In this document: positions 34,561 through 41,981 of the stretch, in pieces
How positions within the stretch are numbered: the first letter of the stretch is position 1
How the letters are laid out: every line of letters starts with the position of its first letter
Source: Nonomuraea thailandensis
GTDB lineage: Bacteria; Actinomycetota; Actinomycetes; Streptosporangiales; Streptosporangiaceae
Length of the DNA: 64,000 nucleotides
Direction: 5' to 3'
NCBI RefSeq assembly: GCF_024172165.1
Contig: NZ_JAMZEB010000002.1
Coordinates: 5,291,501 to 5,355,500, forward strand
Made by a program: the position numbers and the translations under genes
Notes under the pieces: generated by a model
What the model saw: only the letters and a program-made list of their open reading frames with translations
The model's database searches: none
Told to the model about the DNA's origin: nothing

Positions 34561-34789
34561 GCGGCGACGCTAGGAAGGCGGGGCACCCGCGGTCGTCGTC
34601 CCGCGGCGGGCCGCCGCCTACGCCGATCGCGGTACGGCCCGAGCACCCGGCCGCGCGTCGCGCCGTGCACGTCGCGCCGCGCGCCGCCATCCCGGACGCC
34701 CGGCCCCGCGTCCCGCGCCCGTCCGCCACCGTCCGGCGCCCGGACCTCTCGCGCCCGTGCGCCACCGGCGCCCGGCGCGGGTCACGAGG

Positions 34790-35440
34790 TCAGGTGGCCT
34801 CGCCCGGGCGGACGAGGCCGGTTTCGTAGGCGATGACGACGAGCTGGGCGCGATCGTGCGCGGACAGCTTGGCCATCATCCGGTTGACGTGCGTCTTGAC
34901 CGTCAGCGGGCTCATGAAGAGCTCCTCCGCGATCCGCGCGTTGGTCTGCCCCCTGGCGACCCTGGCCAGCACCTCCCGCTCGCGCCCCGTCAGCGGCCCG
35001 AGCCGGTCGTCGTCCAGGACGGCGGGACGCGCGGTGAACTCCTCGATGAGCCTGCGGGTCACCCCCGGCGAGAGCAGCGCGTCCCCCCGGGCGGCCACGC
35101 GGACGGCGTGCCGGATCTCGGCCGGTTCCGCGTCCTTGACCAGGAAGCCGCCGGCCCCGGAGCGCAGCGCCTCGTAAACGTACTCGTCCAGGTCGAACGT
35201 GGTGACCACGACGACCCGCACGCCCGTCCCCGCCAGGGCGCGGGTGGCCTGGAGCCCGTCGAGCTCCGGCATGCGGATGTCCATGAGCACGACGTCGGGC
35301 CGCAGCTCACGCGCCAGCCGCACCGCCTGGGCGCCGTCCGCGGCCTCGCCGATCACGGCGAGGTCGTCCTCGGTGTCCAGGAGCGCCCGCAGGCCGGCCC
35401 GGACGAGGGGCTGGTCGTCCGCGAGCAGGATCGTGATCAC
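34790..35440 (-). CDS. LuxR-type response regulator (NarL/DesR family)
   Basis: 216 residues. Receiver domain with LLADDQPLVRAGL and phosphoacceptor Asp in VLMDIRMPELDG, then a LuxR HTH: LTGREREVLARVARGQTNAR and FMSPLTVKTHVNRMMAKL. The GTG at 35440 overlaps the histidine kinase stop (GTGA), so the pair is co-translated. Likely targets include the MMPL gene downstream and the divergent ABC exporter, judged from position. Confidence 0.92.
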   Translation of the reverse strand: MITILLADDQPLVRAGLRALLDTEDDLAVIGEAADGAQAVRLARELRPDVVLMDIRMPELDGLQATRALAGTGVRVVVVTTFDLDEYVYEALRSGAGGFLVKDAEPAEIRHAVRVAARGDALLSPGVTRRLIEEFTARPAVLDDDRLGPLTGREREVLARVARGQTNARIAEELFMSPLTVKTHVNRMMAKLSAHDRAQLVVIAYETGLVRPGEAT

Positions 35441-36585
35441 GCGGGCAGCCGGGCGGTGACGCGGAAGCCGCCCTGCGGGGCGTTCCCCGTGGTGAGCCGG
35501 CCGCCCACGGCGGCCACGCGCTCGGCCATGCCGGTGAGCCCGTGCCCGCGCGGCGCCTGCCCGCCGTCGCCCCGCCCGCCGTCGCCCCGCCCGTCGTCGT
35601 CCACGCGTACGGTCACCGCCCCCGCCTCGTACGTCAGCGTCACGCGCGCCGTGCTGGCGCCGGCGTGGCGCATGGTGTTGGTCAGCGCCTCCTGCACGAC
35701 ACGGTAGACGGTCAGGTCGGCGGCGGGAGGCAGGGGGCGGCGCTCGCCCTCGACGTCGAGGGTCACCGGCAGGCCCGCGTTGCGCAGGAGGCCGGGAAGC
35801 TGCGCGGAGCCGGGCTGCGGGACGTGGTCGCCCTCGCCGGGGTAGGACGGCCTCTCCCGGGCCGTCCCGTCGCGCAGGACGCCGAGGACGGCCTTCATCT
35901 CCGACAGGGCCTGCCTGCTGGAGGTGCGGATGACCTGGAGTGCCGCGGCGGCCTCCGGCGGGCCGCCGGCGCGTTCGACGGCCTCCGCGGCGACGGCCGC
36001 GTGCAGGGCGATCACCGACACCGTGTGCGAGGTGACGTCGTGCAGCTCCCTGGCCACCCGCAGCCGCTCCTCCTGGGCCCGCCGCAGCGCCTCCTCCTCG
36101 CGTGTCCGCTCGGCGTCGGCGGCCCGTCGCTCCACCTCGGCCGTGTACGCCCGCCGCGCCCGCGACACCTCCGCCGCCTGCGCCACCGTCAGCAGGAGCA
36201 GCGTCCACACCACCACGGCGAGCACGACGTCGGCCTCACCGCGCGCGACCGCGACCGTCCCCGGCACCGCGACGAGGAACGCGGCTCCCGCCCATCCGGC
36301 CGCCCTGCGCCCGTCGGCGATGGTGGCGAACAGGGCGATCAGCGCGGGAATCGGCCACAGCGCGAGCGCGTACCCGAGCGTGAAGACGACCGCCGCCGCC
36401 CCCGCGCACACCGCCAGCGCCGCCTCCGGCCGCCGCTGCTGCCAGGCGAGCCCGAGCACGGTGACGGCCAGCAGCACGCAGCCGGCGGTGTCGAGCGGCC
36501 GGGCGTCGGGCTGGTTGCCGAACGCCATGGCGGTGGAGGAGTAGACGGCCACGCCCATGCCGCACACCAGGGCAATCGTCCGCAT
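35437..36585 (-). CDS. DesK-type sensor histidine kinase
   Basis: 382 residues. Four to six N-terminal membrane segments with little external sequence, a DHp helix with ELHDVTSHTVSVIALH (phospho-His), and a HATPase with QEALTNTMRHAGA and GHGLTGMAERV. A short Gly/Asp repeat (GDGGRGDGG) sits in the ATPase. ATG at 36585 is preceded by TACCGT at six bases, giving a leaderless transcript; an upstream in-frame ATG at 36753 is implausible. Senses membrane state or an amphiphile, by family analogy. Confidence 0.9.
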   Translation of the reverse strand: MRTIALVCGMGVAVYSSTAMAFGNQPDARPLDTAGCVLLAVTVLGLAWQQRRPEAALAVCAGAAAVVFTLGYALALWPIPALIALFATIADGRRAAGWAGAAFLVAVPGTVAVARGEADVVLAVVVWTLLLLTVAQAAEVSRARRAYTAEVERRAADAERTREEEALRRAQEERLRVARELHDVTSHTVSVIALHAAVAAEAVERAGGPPEAAAALQVIRTSSRQALSEMKAVLGVLRDGTARERPSYPGEGDHVPQPGSAQLPGLLRNAGLPVTLDVEGERRPLPPAADLTVYRVVQEALTNTMRHAGASTARVTLTYEAGAVTVRVDDDGRGDGGRGDGGQAPRGHGLTGMAERVAAVGGRLTTGNAPQGGFRVTARLPA

Positions 36586-36591
36586 GGTGGC

Positions 36592-36677
36592 ACGGTAGTG
36601 CACGCCCGCGCCGGCGGGCGATACCGCCGGCGCGGTATCAGGGGTACCCCCGCCGCCGTACCCATGACATGCGTCAT
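36592..36677. promoter_or_regulatory. Divergent regulatory region between kinase and ABC exporter
   Basis: Contains the minus-strand leaderless -10 TACCGT (36597 to 36592), inverted repeat GATACCGC-N4-GCGGTATC (36620-36639), the palindrome GGGGTACCCC (36641-36650) and ATGAC-N4-GTCAT (36664-36677). One or more may be response-regulator sites controlling both directions. Confidence 0.55.
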
Positions 36678-36737
36678 ACGGGCCCGGCTGACGTACGGCA
36701 CTACACCCGCCCGGACGCGTTCCCGCAGGCTGGACGC

Positions 36738-37628
36738 ATGACGGGAAGCACACTGGAGATGAGGGCCGTGACCAAGGACTACGGCCCGGTCACCGCGCTG
36801 GCCGGCGTCGATCTGGTGGTCGGCGAGGGCGAGACGGTGGCGCTGCTCGGCCCGAACGGGGCGGGCAAGAGCACGTTGCTGTCCATCGCGCTCGGGCTGC
36901 GCGCCGCCGGCTCCGGCACTGTCAGGGTGCACGGCCGCCCGCCGATGGAGGCGTTGCGGGCGGGCCGGGTCGGGGTGCTGCTGCAGGAGTCAGGGCTGCT
37001 GGAGGACGTGCGCGTGGGAGAGCTGGTCGCGGCGGTCGCCGGGATGTACCCGAAGCCGCTGGCGCCGGAGCGGGCGATGCGCGCGGCCGGCGTCGAGGAC
37101 CTCGCCGGGCAGCGCGTCGGGCGGCTGTCGGGCGGGCAGCGGCAGCGGGTGCGGTTCGCGCTGTGCGTGGTGGGCGATCCGGACCTGCTGGTGCTGGACG
37201 AGCCGACGGTCGGCCTGGACGTGGAGGGCCGCCGCGCCCTGTGGCAGGAGCTGCGGGCCAGGACGGGCCAGGGCCGCACGGCCGTCTTCGCCACCCACTA
37301 CCTCGCGGAGGCCGACGACTACGCCGACCGGGTCGTCCTGCTCGCCGGAGGCAGGGTCGTCGCCGACGGCTCCGTGGCCACGGTGAAGTCGCTGGTCGGC
37401 GGCAACGAGGTGCGCTGCACCCTGTACGACGCGGACCTGGCCGACCTGGAGATCCTGCCGGGGGTGCTGCGGGTGAGCGTGGAGGGCCGCTCCGTCGCGC
37501 TGCGCACGAAGGACTCGGACGCGACGCTGCGCGGGCTGTTCGCGATGTTCGACGACGTCAGGGACGTGCGGGTGGAGAGCGCGGACCTGGAGAGCGCGTT
37601 CGTGAGCCTGACGGGAGGGCGGAACTGA
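36738..37628 (+). CDS. ABC exporter ATP-binding protein
   Basis: 296 residues. Walker A LLGPNGAGKSTLL, Q-loop GVLLQESG, signature RLSGGQRQRVRFAL, Walker B LLVLDEPTVGLD and switch His in FATHYLAEADDYA. The C-terminal 80 residues are a DrrA-type extension. It powers the ABC-2 permease encoded next. Start ATG at 36738 has only a weak ribosome site. Expression is probably governed by one of the two flanking two-component pairs. Confidence 0.93.
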   Translation: MTGSTLEMRAVTKDYGPVTALAGVDLVVGEGETVALLGPNGAGKSTLLSIALGLRAAGSGTVRVHGRPPMEALRAGRVGVLLQESGLLEDVRVGELVAAVAGMYPKPLAPERAMRAAGVEDLAGQRVGRLSGGQRQRVRFALCVVGDPDLLVLDEPTVGLDVEGRRALWQELRARTGQGRTAVFATHYLAEADDYADRVVLLAGGRVVADGSVATVKSLVGGNEVRCTLYDADLADLEILPGVLRVSVEGRSVALRTKDSDATLRGLFAMFDDVRDVRVESADLESAFVSLTGGRN

Positions 37629-38347
37629 TGGGGTCGTACCTGCGGCTGGAGCTGACGCGCGGCTTCCGCAACCCGATGGGGCTGATCATGACGACGGTCT
37701 TCCCGCTCGGGATCTACCTGGTGTTCACGCGGCTGCTGAACGTCGCGCCGGGCGGGGTGGACGACTTCGCGGCGTACGCGATGGTGTCGATGGCCACGTA
37801 CGGCGCGATGGGGTCGGCGCTGTTCATCGGGGGCGCCATCGCGCTGGAGCGCTCGAAGGGGTGGCTGGCGCAGCTCGCGATCACGCCGCTGCCCGCGCAC
37901 GGCTACGTCAGCGCCAAGCTGGTCAGCGGCGCGGTGGCGGTGCTGCCGAGCATCGTCGTGGTGCTGGCGGGCGGGGCGTTGCTGTCGGGCGTGCGGCTGC
38001 CGCTCGGCACGTGGCCGCTGCTGGCCGTGCTGATCTGGGTGGGCGTGCTGCCGTTCGCGGCGCTCGGCACCGCGTTCGGCTACGCGATCGAGGGGCAGGC
38101 CGCGAACCTGGCCATGATGATCGTCTACTTCGTGCTGACGATCCTGGGCGGGCTGTGGCTGCCGGTGGAGGCCATGCCGGCGGGGATGCGCGCGGTGGCC
38201 GAGTACAGCCCGGCCTACGCGGCGGGGTCGCTGGGCTGGCGGGCGCTGGACGGCCTGGCGCCGGCGGGCTCGTCGCTGGCCGTGCTGGCGGGGTGGACCC
38301 TGCTCTTCGCCGCGCTGGCCCTGTGGCGTTACCGTCGGGCACTATGA
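37628..38347 (+). CDS. ABC-2 type permease
   Basis: 239 residues with six hydrophobic segments typical of ABC-2 half-transporters (MTTVFPLGIYLVF, SIVVVLAGGALLSG, MMIVYFVLTILGGLWLPVEA). It dimerises and exports a lipophilic or antibiotic-like compound. One-base overlap (TGATG) with the ATPase gene and an ATGA overlap with the following kinase gene make a four-gene unit of transporter plus two-component system. Confidence 0.92.
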   Translation: MGSYLRLELTRGFRNPMGLIMTTVFPLGIYLVFTRLLNVAPGGVDDFAAYAMVSMATYGAMGSALFIGGAIALERSKGWLAQLAITPLPAHGYVSAKLVSGAVAVLPSIVVVLAGGALLSGVRLPLGTWPLLAVLIWVGVLPFAALGTAFGYAIEGQAANLAMMIVYFVLTILGGLWLPVEAMPAGMRAVAEYSPAYAAGSLGWRALDGLAPAGSSLAVLAGWTLLFAALALWRYRRAL

Positions 38348-39471
38348 CGGTCGCGGAGCTCGATGTCAGCAGGGGCCGGGCGGCGGCCCGGGTGGGTTCC
38401 GGCGCCTGGTTGCTGCTGGCCGGCTGGCCGCTCTGGTCGTTCCTGGGCGGGGGGCCTGAGCCGCCGGCGGTGGTGGCGGCGCTGGGGCTGGTGGCGGTGT
38501 TCGCGGCCTGCTGGCTGGTGATCATGTGGCGGATGCTGAGCCCGTGGGCGGGCACGCCGCGGCCTTGGGCGCTGGCGGGGCTGACCGGGTCGGCGCTGGC
38601 GCTGCTGCCGCTGTTCGGGGCGCCGTGGGCGTACGCGTCGTTCGTGTTCCTGATCAGCGCGTTCGCCGCGTCGCTGCCCACCCCGGCCTTCGCCGCGGCG
38701 GCGGCCGCGACGGCGGCGGTGGAGGTGGTGGCGCTGCTGGCGTACGGCGCGCCGGCGGCGCAGGTGTGGTGGGTGCCGCTGGTGATCGCGGCGCAGGCCA
38801 TGGCCGTGTGGGCGATGAAGCACATGGGCCTGCTCGTGGCCCGCCTGAACGCCGCGCGCGTCGAGGTGGCGCAGCTCGCCGTGGAGAACGAGCGGCTGCG
38901 CTTCGCCAGGGACCTGCACGACACGCTGGGGCACACGCTCACCTCCATCACGATCAGGAGCCAGCTCGCCGCCCGCCTGGCCCCGGCCGACCCCGATCGG
39001 GCCGCCCGCGAGATGAGCGAGGTGGAGCAGGCCGCGCGGCGGGCGCTGGACGAGGTGCGGCACGCCATCGCCGGGTATCGCGCGCCGTCGTTGTCGCAGG
39101 AGCTGGAGACCGCCACCCGCAACCTGGGGGTGGCGGGCATCGAGGTGACGGTCTCCCCCGCCGCCGGGCCCATCCCGGCCGCCGCCGAGGCCGAGCTCGC
39201 CTGGGCCGTGCGGGAGGCCGCCACGAACGTGCTGCGCCACAGCCGCGCCCGCCGCTGCCAGATCCGCCTGCGCGTGAGCGGCGCCTCGGCGGCGGTGGAG
39301 GTCCGCGACGACGGCCGCCCCGCCGGAGGAGGCGAGGAGGCCGGCGGAAGGGGCAACGGACTGACCGGGCTGGCCGAACGGATCGGCGCCGCGGGCGGGC
39401 GCCTGGAGGTCGGCACGCTGCCCGAGGGCGGCTACCGCCTGTACGCGCAGGTCCCGGTGGAGACCTCATGA
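38344..39471 (+). CDS. DesK-type sensor histidine kinase
   Basis: 375 residues. Six membrane segments, a DHp motif RDLHDTLGHTLTSITIRS, and a HATPase with REAATNVLRHSRA and GNGLTGLAERI. Organised exactly like bacterial regulator pairs controlling an adjacent ABC-2 exporter (LiaS/DesK class). Translationally coupled to the permease in front and the response regulator behind. It is distinct in sequence from the kinase at 35437, so the two pairs are not a recent duplication. Confidence 0.92.
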   Translation: MTVAELDVSRGRAAARVGSGAWLLLAGWPLWSFLGGGPEPPAVVAALGLVAVFAACWLVIMWRMLSPWAGTPRPWALAGLTGSALALLPLFGAPWAYASFVFLISAFAASLPTPAFAAAAAATAAVEVVALLAYGAPAAQVWWVPLVIAAQAMAVWAMKHMGLLVARLNAARVEVAQLAVENERLRFARDLHDTLGHTLTSITIRSQLAARLAPADPDRAAREMSEVEQAARRALDEVRHAIAGYRAPSLSQELETATRNLGVAGIEVTVSPAAGPIPAAAEAELAWAVREAATNVLRHSRARRCQIRLRVSGASAAVEVRDDGRPAGGGEEAGGRGNGLTGLAERIGAAGGRLEVGTLPEGGYRLYAQVPVETS

Positions 39472-40061
39472 TCAGAGTGCTCATCGCCGACGACCAGGAC
39501 CTCGTCAGGGGCGGGCTGGCCGCGCTGCTCGGCCTGGAGGACGACATCGAGGTGGTGGCGGAGGTCGGCCGGGGTGACGAGGTGCCCGCGGCGACGCGCG
39601 CGCACGACCCCGACGTGATCCTGCTCGACATCGAGATGCCCGGCCTGTCGGGCCTGGAGGTCGCCGAGCGGCTGCGCGACCGCAGGGTGATCATCGTGAC
39701 CACGTTCGGGCGGCCCGGGTATCTCAGCAGGGCTCTGGAGGCGGGCGTGGCCGGGTTCGTGGTCAAGGACGCCCCGGCCGCCGAGCTGGCCGCGGCCGTG
39801 CGCCGGGTGATGGCAGGCGAGCAGGTGATCGATCCCAAGCTGGCCGTGACGGCGCTGACCACCGGCCCGAGCCCGCTCACCCAGCGGGAGGCCGAGGTGC
39901 TGCGCGTAGCCGCCGGCGAGCCGACCGTGGCGGCGATCGCCAGACGGCTGTTCCTGACGGAGGGCACGGTGCGCAACTACCTGTCCTCGGCCATCGGCAA
40001 GACGGGGGCGCGCAACCGCGCGGAGGCCGTACGGGTGGCGGAGGAACGCGGCTGGCTCTGA
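39468..40061 (+). CDS. LuxR-type response regulator (DesR-like)
   Basis: 197 residues. Receiver IADDQDLVRGGL with Asp in ILLDIEMPGLSG; HTH LTQREAEVLRVAAGEPTVAA and FLTEGTVRNYLSSAIGKTGA. The NYLSSAI recognition helix is the DesR signature. ATGA overlap with its kinase. Likely regulates the exporter operon it belongs to. Confidence 0.93.
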   Translation: MIRVLIADDQDLVRGGLAALLGLEDDIEVVAEVGRGDEVPAATRAHDPDVILLDIEMPGLSGLEVAERLRDRRVIIVTTFGRPGYLSRALEAGVAGFVVKDAPAAELAAAVRRVMAGEQVIDPKLAVTALTTGPSPLTQREAEVLRVAAGEPTVAAIARRLFLTEGTVRNYLSSAIGKTGARNRAEAVRVAEERGWL

Positions 40062-40155
40062 CGCGAACCCCGCTAACCTGCCGGATGAGGTGGTTATGTC
40101 GGCGTTATGCCGGGACGACCACACTGAACGGCATTTGAAGATCTTTGGGGGCGCG

Positions 40156-40812
40156 GTGCGTGTTCTGATCGCCGAGGACGAGCGCATGCTCGCCGACTCG
40201 ATCGCCGAGGGGTTGCGCGGGGAGGCGCTGGCCGTGGACGTGGCCTACGACGGCGAGGCGGCGCTGGAGCGGCTCGGGGTGCACGACTACGACGTGCTGA
40301 TCCTCGACCGGGACCTGCCGGGCACGCACGGCGACGAGGTGTGCAGGGCCGTGGTGGAGCACGGCTGGCTGGTGCGGGTGCTCATGCTGACGGCGGCCTC
40401 CGACGTGCGGGCCAGGGTGGCGGGGCTGTCGCTGGGTGCCGACGACTACCTGCCCAAGCCGTTCGCGTTCGAGGAGCTGGTGGCGCGGGTGCACGCGCTG
40501 GGTCGGCGGGCGCGCAGGGCGGACCCGCCGATGCTGGAGCGGGCGGGGGTGCGGCTGGACTGGGCGCACCGGCAGGTGTTCCGCGACGGCCGGTACGTGC
40601 CGCTGGCCCGCAAGGAGTTCGGCGTGCTGGCCGAGCTGCTGCGGGCCCAGGGGGCGGTGGTGTCGGCGGAGACGCTGCTGGAGAAGGTGTGGGACGAGCA
40701 CATCGACCCGTTCACGAACACCGTGCGCACGACCATGATGAAGCTGCGCAAGAAGCTCGGCGAGCCCCAGGTCATCGAGACCGTGCCCGGGTCGGGGTAC
40801 CGCATCCCATGA
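40156..40812 (+). CDS. OmpR/PhoB-type response regulator
   Basis: 218 residues. Receiver with VLIAEDERMLADS and Asp in LILDRDLPGTHG, then a winged helix ending MMKLRKKLGEPQVIETVPGS. GTG at 40156 behind TTTGGGGG is preferred; the in-frame ATG at 40090 would add 22 unlikely residues. ATGA overlap with its kinase gene. Related to CseB-like cell-envelope regulators, though no lipoprotein partner is present. Confidence 0.92.
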   Translation: MRVLIAEDERMLADSIAEGLRGEALAVDVAYDGEAALERLGVHDYDVLILDRDLPGTHGDEVCRAVVEHGWLVRVLMLTAASDVRARVAGLSLGADDYLPKPFAFEELVARVHALGRRARRADPPMLERAGVRLDWAHRQVFRDGRYVPLARKEFGVLAELLRAQGAVVSAETLLEKVWDEHIDPFTNTVRTTMMKLRKKLGEPQVIETVPGSGYRIP

Positions 40813-41981
40813 GCGTGCGCATGCGTTTCGCCGTGGCCTGCGCCGGCGTGTTCCTGGTGCTGGGCGTCGTCGTGGTGGCCGTCGTCTACTTCGTGGTGCG
40901 GCAGAGCCTGGAGTACCGCAACGGCCTGCTGACGCCGTCGCACATCCAGGTGCAGGTGCCGGCGCAGTACGGCCCCGGCTGGTTCGAGCGGTTCTCCCAG
41001 CAGTACGAGGTCGCCAGGAAGCGGGCCGACCAGGTCCGCGCCGTCTACCAGGCCGACACGCTGGGCAACGTCCGCCTCTGGGGCGCCGTCGGCGTGCTGG
41101 GCGGGGCCGGGCTCGCCTTCGGGCTGGGCTGGCGGGCGGCCGGATGGGTGGTGCGCCCGCTCAGGTCGGTCAACGACACGGCGCAGCGGGTCCTGCTGGC
41201 TCAGGACCTGAAGCAGCGGATCGGGTTCGAGGGGCCGCGCGACGAGATCAAGGAGCTGGCCGACACCTTCGACACGATGCACACCCGGCTGGCCCGCTCG
41301 TTCGACGGCCAGCGCAGGTTCGTCGCCAACGCCGCCCACGAGCTGCGCACCCCGCTGACGATCAACCGCACCCTGGTGGACGTGGCCGTGCGCCGCCCCG
41401 ACGCGACCGACGACGTCAAGCGGCTCGGCGAGTCGCTGCTGCTGGTCAACGCCCGGCACGAGCGGCTCATCGACGGGCTGCTCGCGTTGGCCGAGGGCGA
41501 GCAGGCGGTGCTGGACCGGCGGCCGTTCGACCTGACGGACGTGGCCGAGCACGTCCTCGACCAGGCGGCGGGCGAGGCGGCCGGGCGCGAGGTGACCATC
41601 CACCGGCTGCTCGACTCCGCCCCGACGGCGGGCGAGGCGGTGCTGGTGGAGCGGCTGGTGCAGAACCTGGTGGAGAACGCCGTCCGGCACAACCACCCCA
41701 AGGGCGAGGTGTGGGTGACCACGCGCGGGCGGGCCGACCGGGTGGAGCTGGTCGTGGCCAACACCGGGCTGCAGGTGCCGCCGTACGAGATCGAGACGAT
41801 CTTCGAGCCGTTCCGGCGGCTGCACGGCGACCGGCTGCGCTCGGACCGGGGCAGCGGGCTCGGGCTGTCGATCGTCCGGGTGATCGCGGAGGCGCACGAC
41901 GGGACGGTGGTGGCCAGGCCGCGCGACGAGGGCGGGCTGACGATCACGGTGGAGCTGCCCGCCGACCCGTCCGTGACCTGA
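40809..41981 (+). CDS. HAMP-containing sensor histidine kinase
   Basis: 390 residues: first membrane segment (residues 8-30), extracytoplasmic sensor of about 60 residues, second membrane segment (about 93-112), HAMP, HisKA with NAAHELRTPLTINR, and HATPase with LVQNLVENAVRHN, VVANTGLQVPP and GSGLGLSIVRVI. Partner of the OmpR-type regulator before it. Its TGA abuts the stop of the convergent NACHT gene with no gap (TGATCA). Confidence 0.93.
   Translation: MSVRMRFAVACAGVFLVLGVVVVAVVYFVVRQSLEYRNGLLTPSHIQVQVPAQYGPGWFERFSQQYEVARKRADQVRAVYQADTLGNVRLWGAVGVLGGAGLAFGLGWRAAGWVVRPLRSVNDTAQRVLLAQDLKQRIGFEGPRDEIKELADTFDTMHTRLARSFDGQRRFVANAAHELRTPLTINRTLVDVAVRRPDATDDVKRLGESLLLVNARHERLIDGLLALAEGEQAVLDRRPFDLTDVAEHVLDQAAGEAAGREVTIHRLLDSAPTAGEAVLVERLVQNLVENAVRHNHPKGEVWVTTRGRADRVELVVANTGLQVPPYEIETIFEPFRRLHGDRLRSDRGSGLGLSIVRVIAEAHDGTVVARPRDEGGLTITVELPADPSVT

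Noticed and set aside
34561..34789. Reading frames in the gap between MMPL and response-regulator genes
   Set aside because: Arg/Pro/Ala-rich shadows of high GC with no motif or ribosome site.
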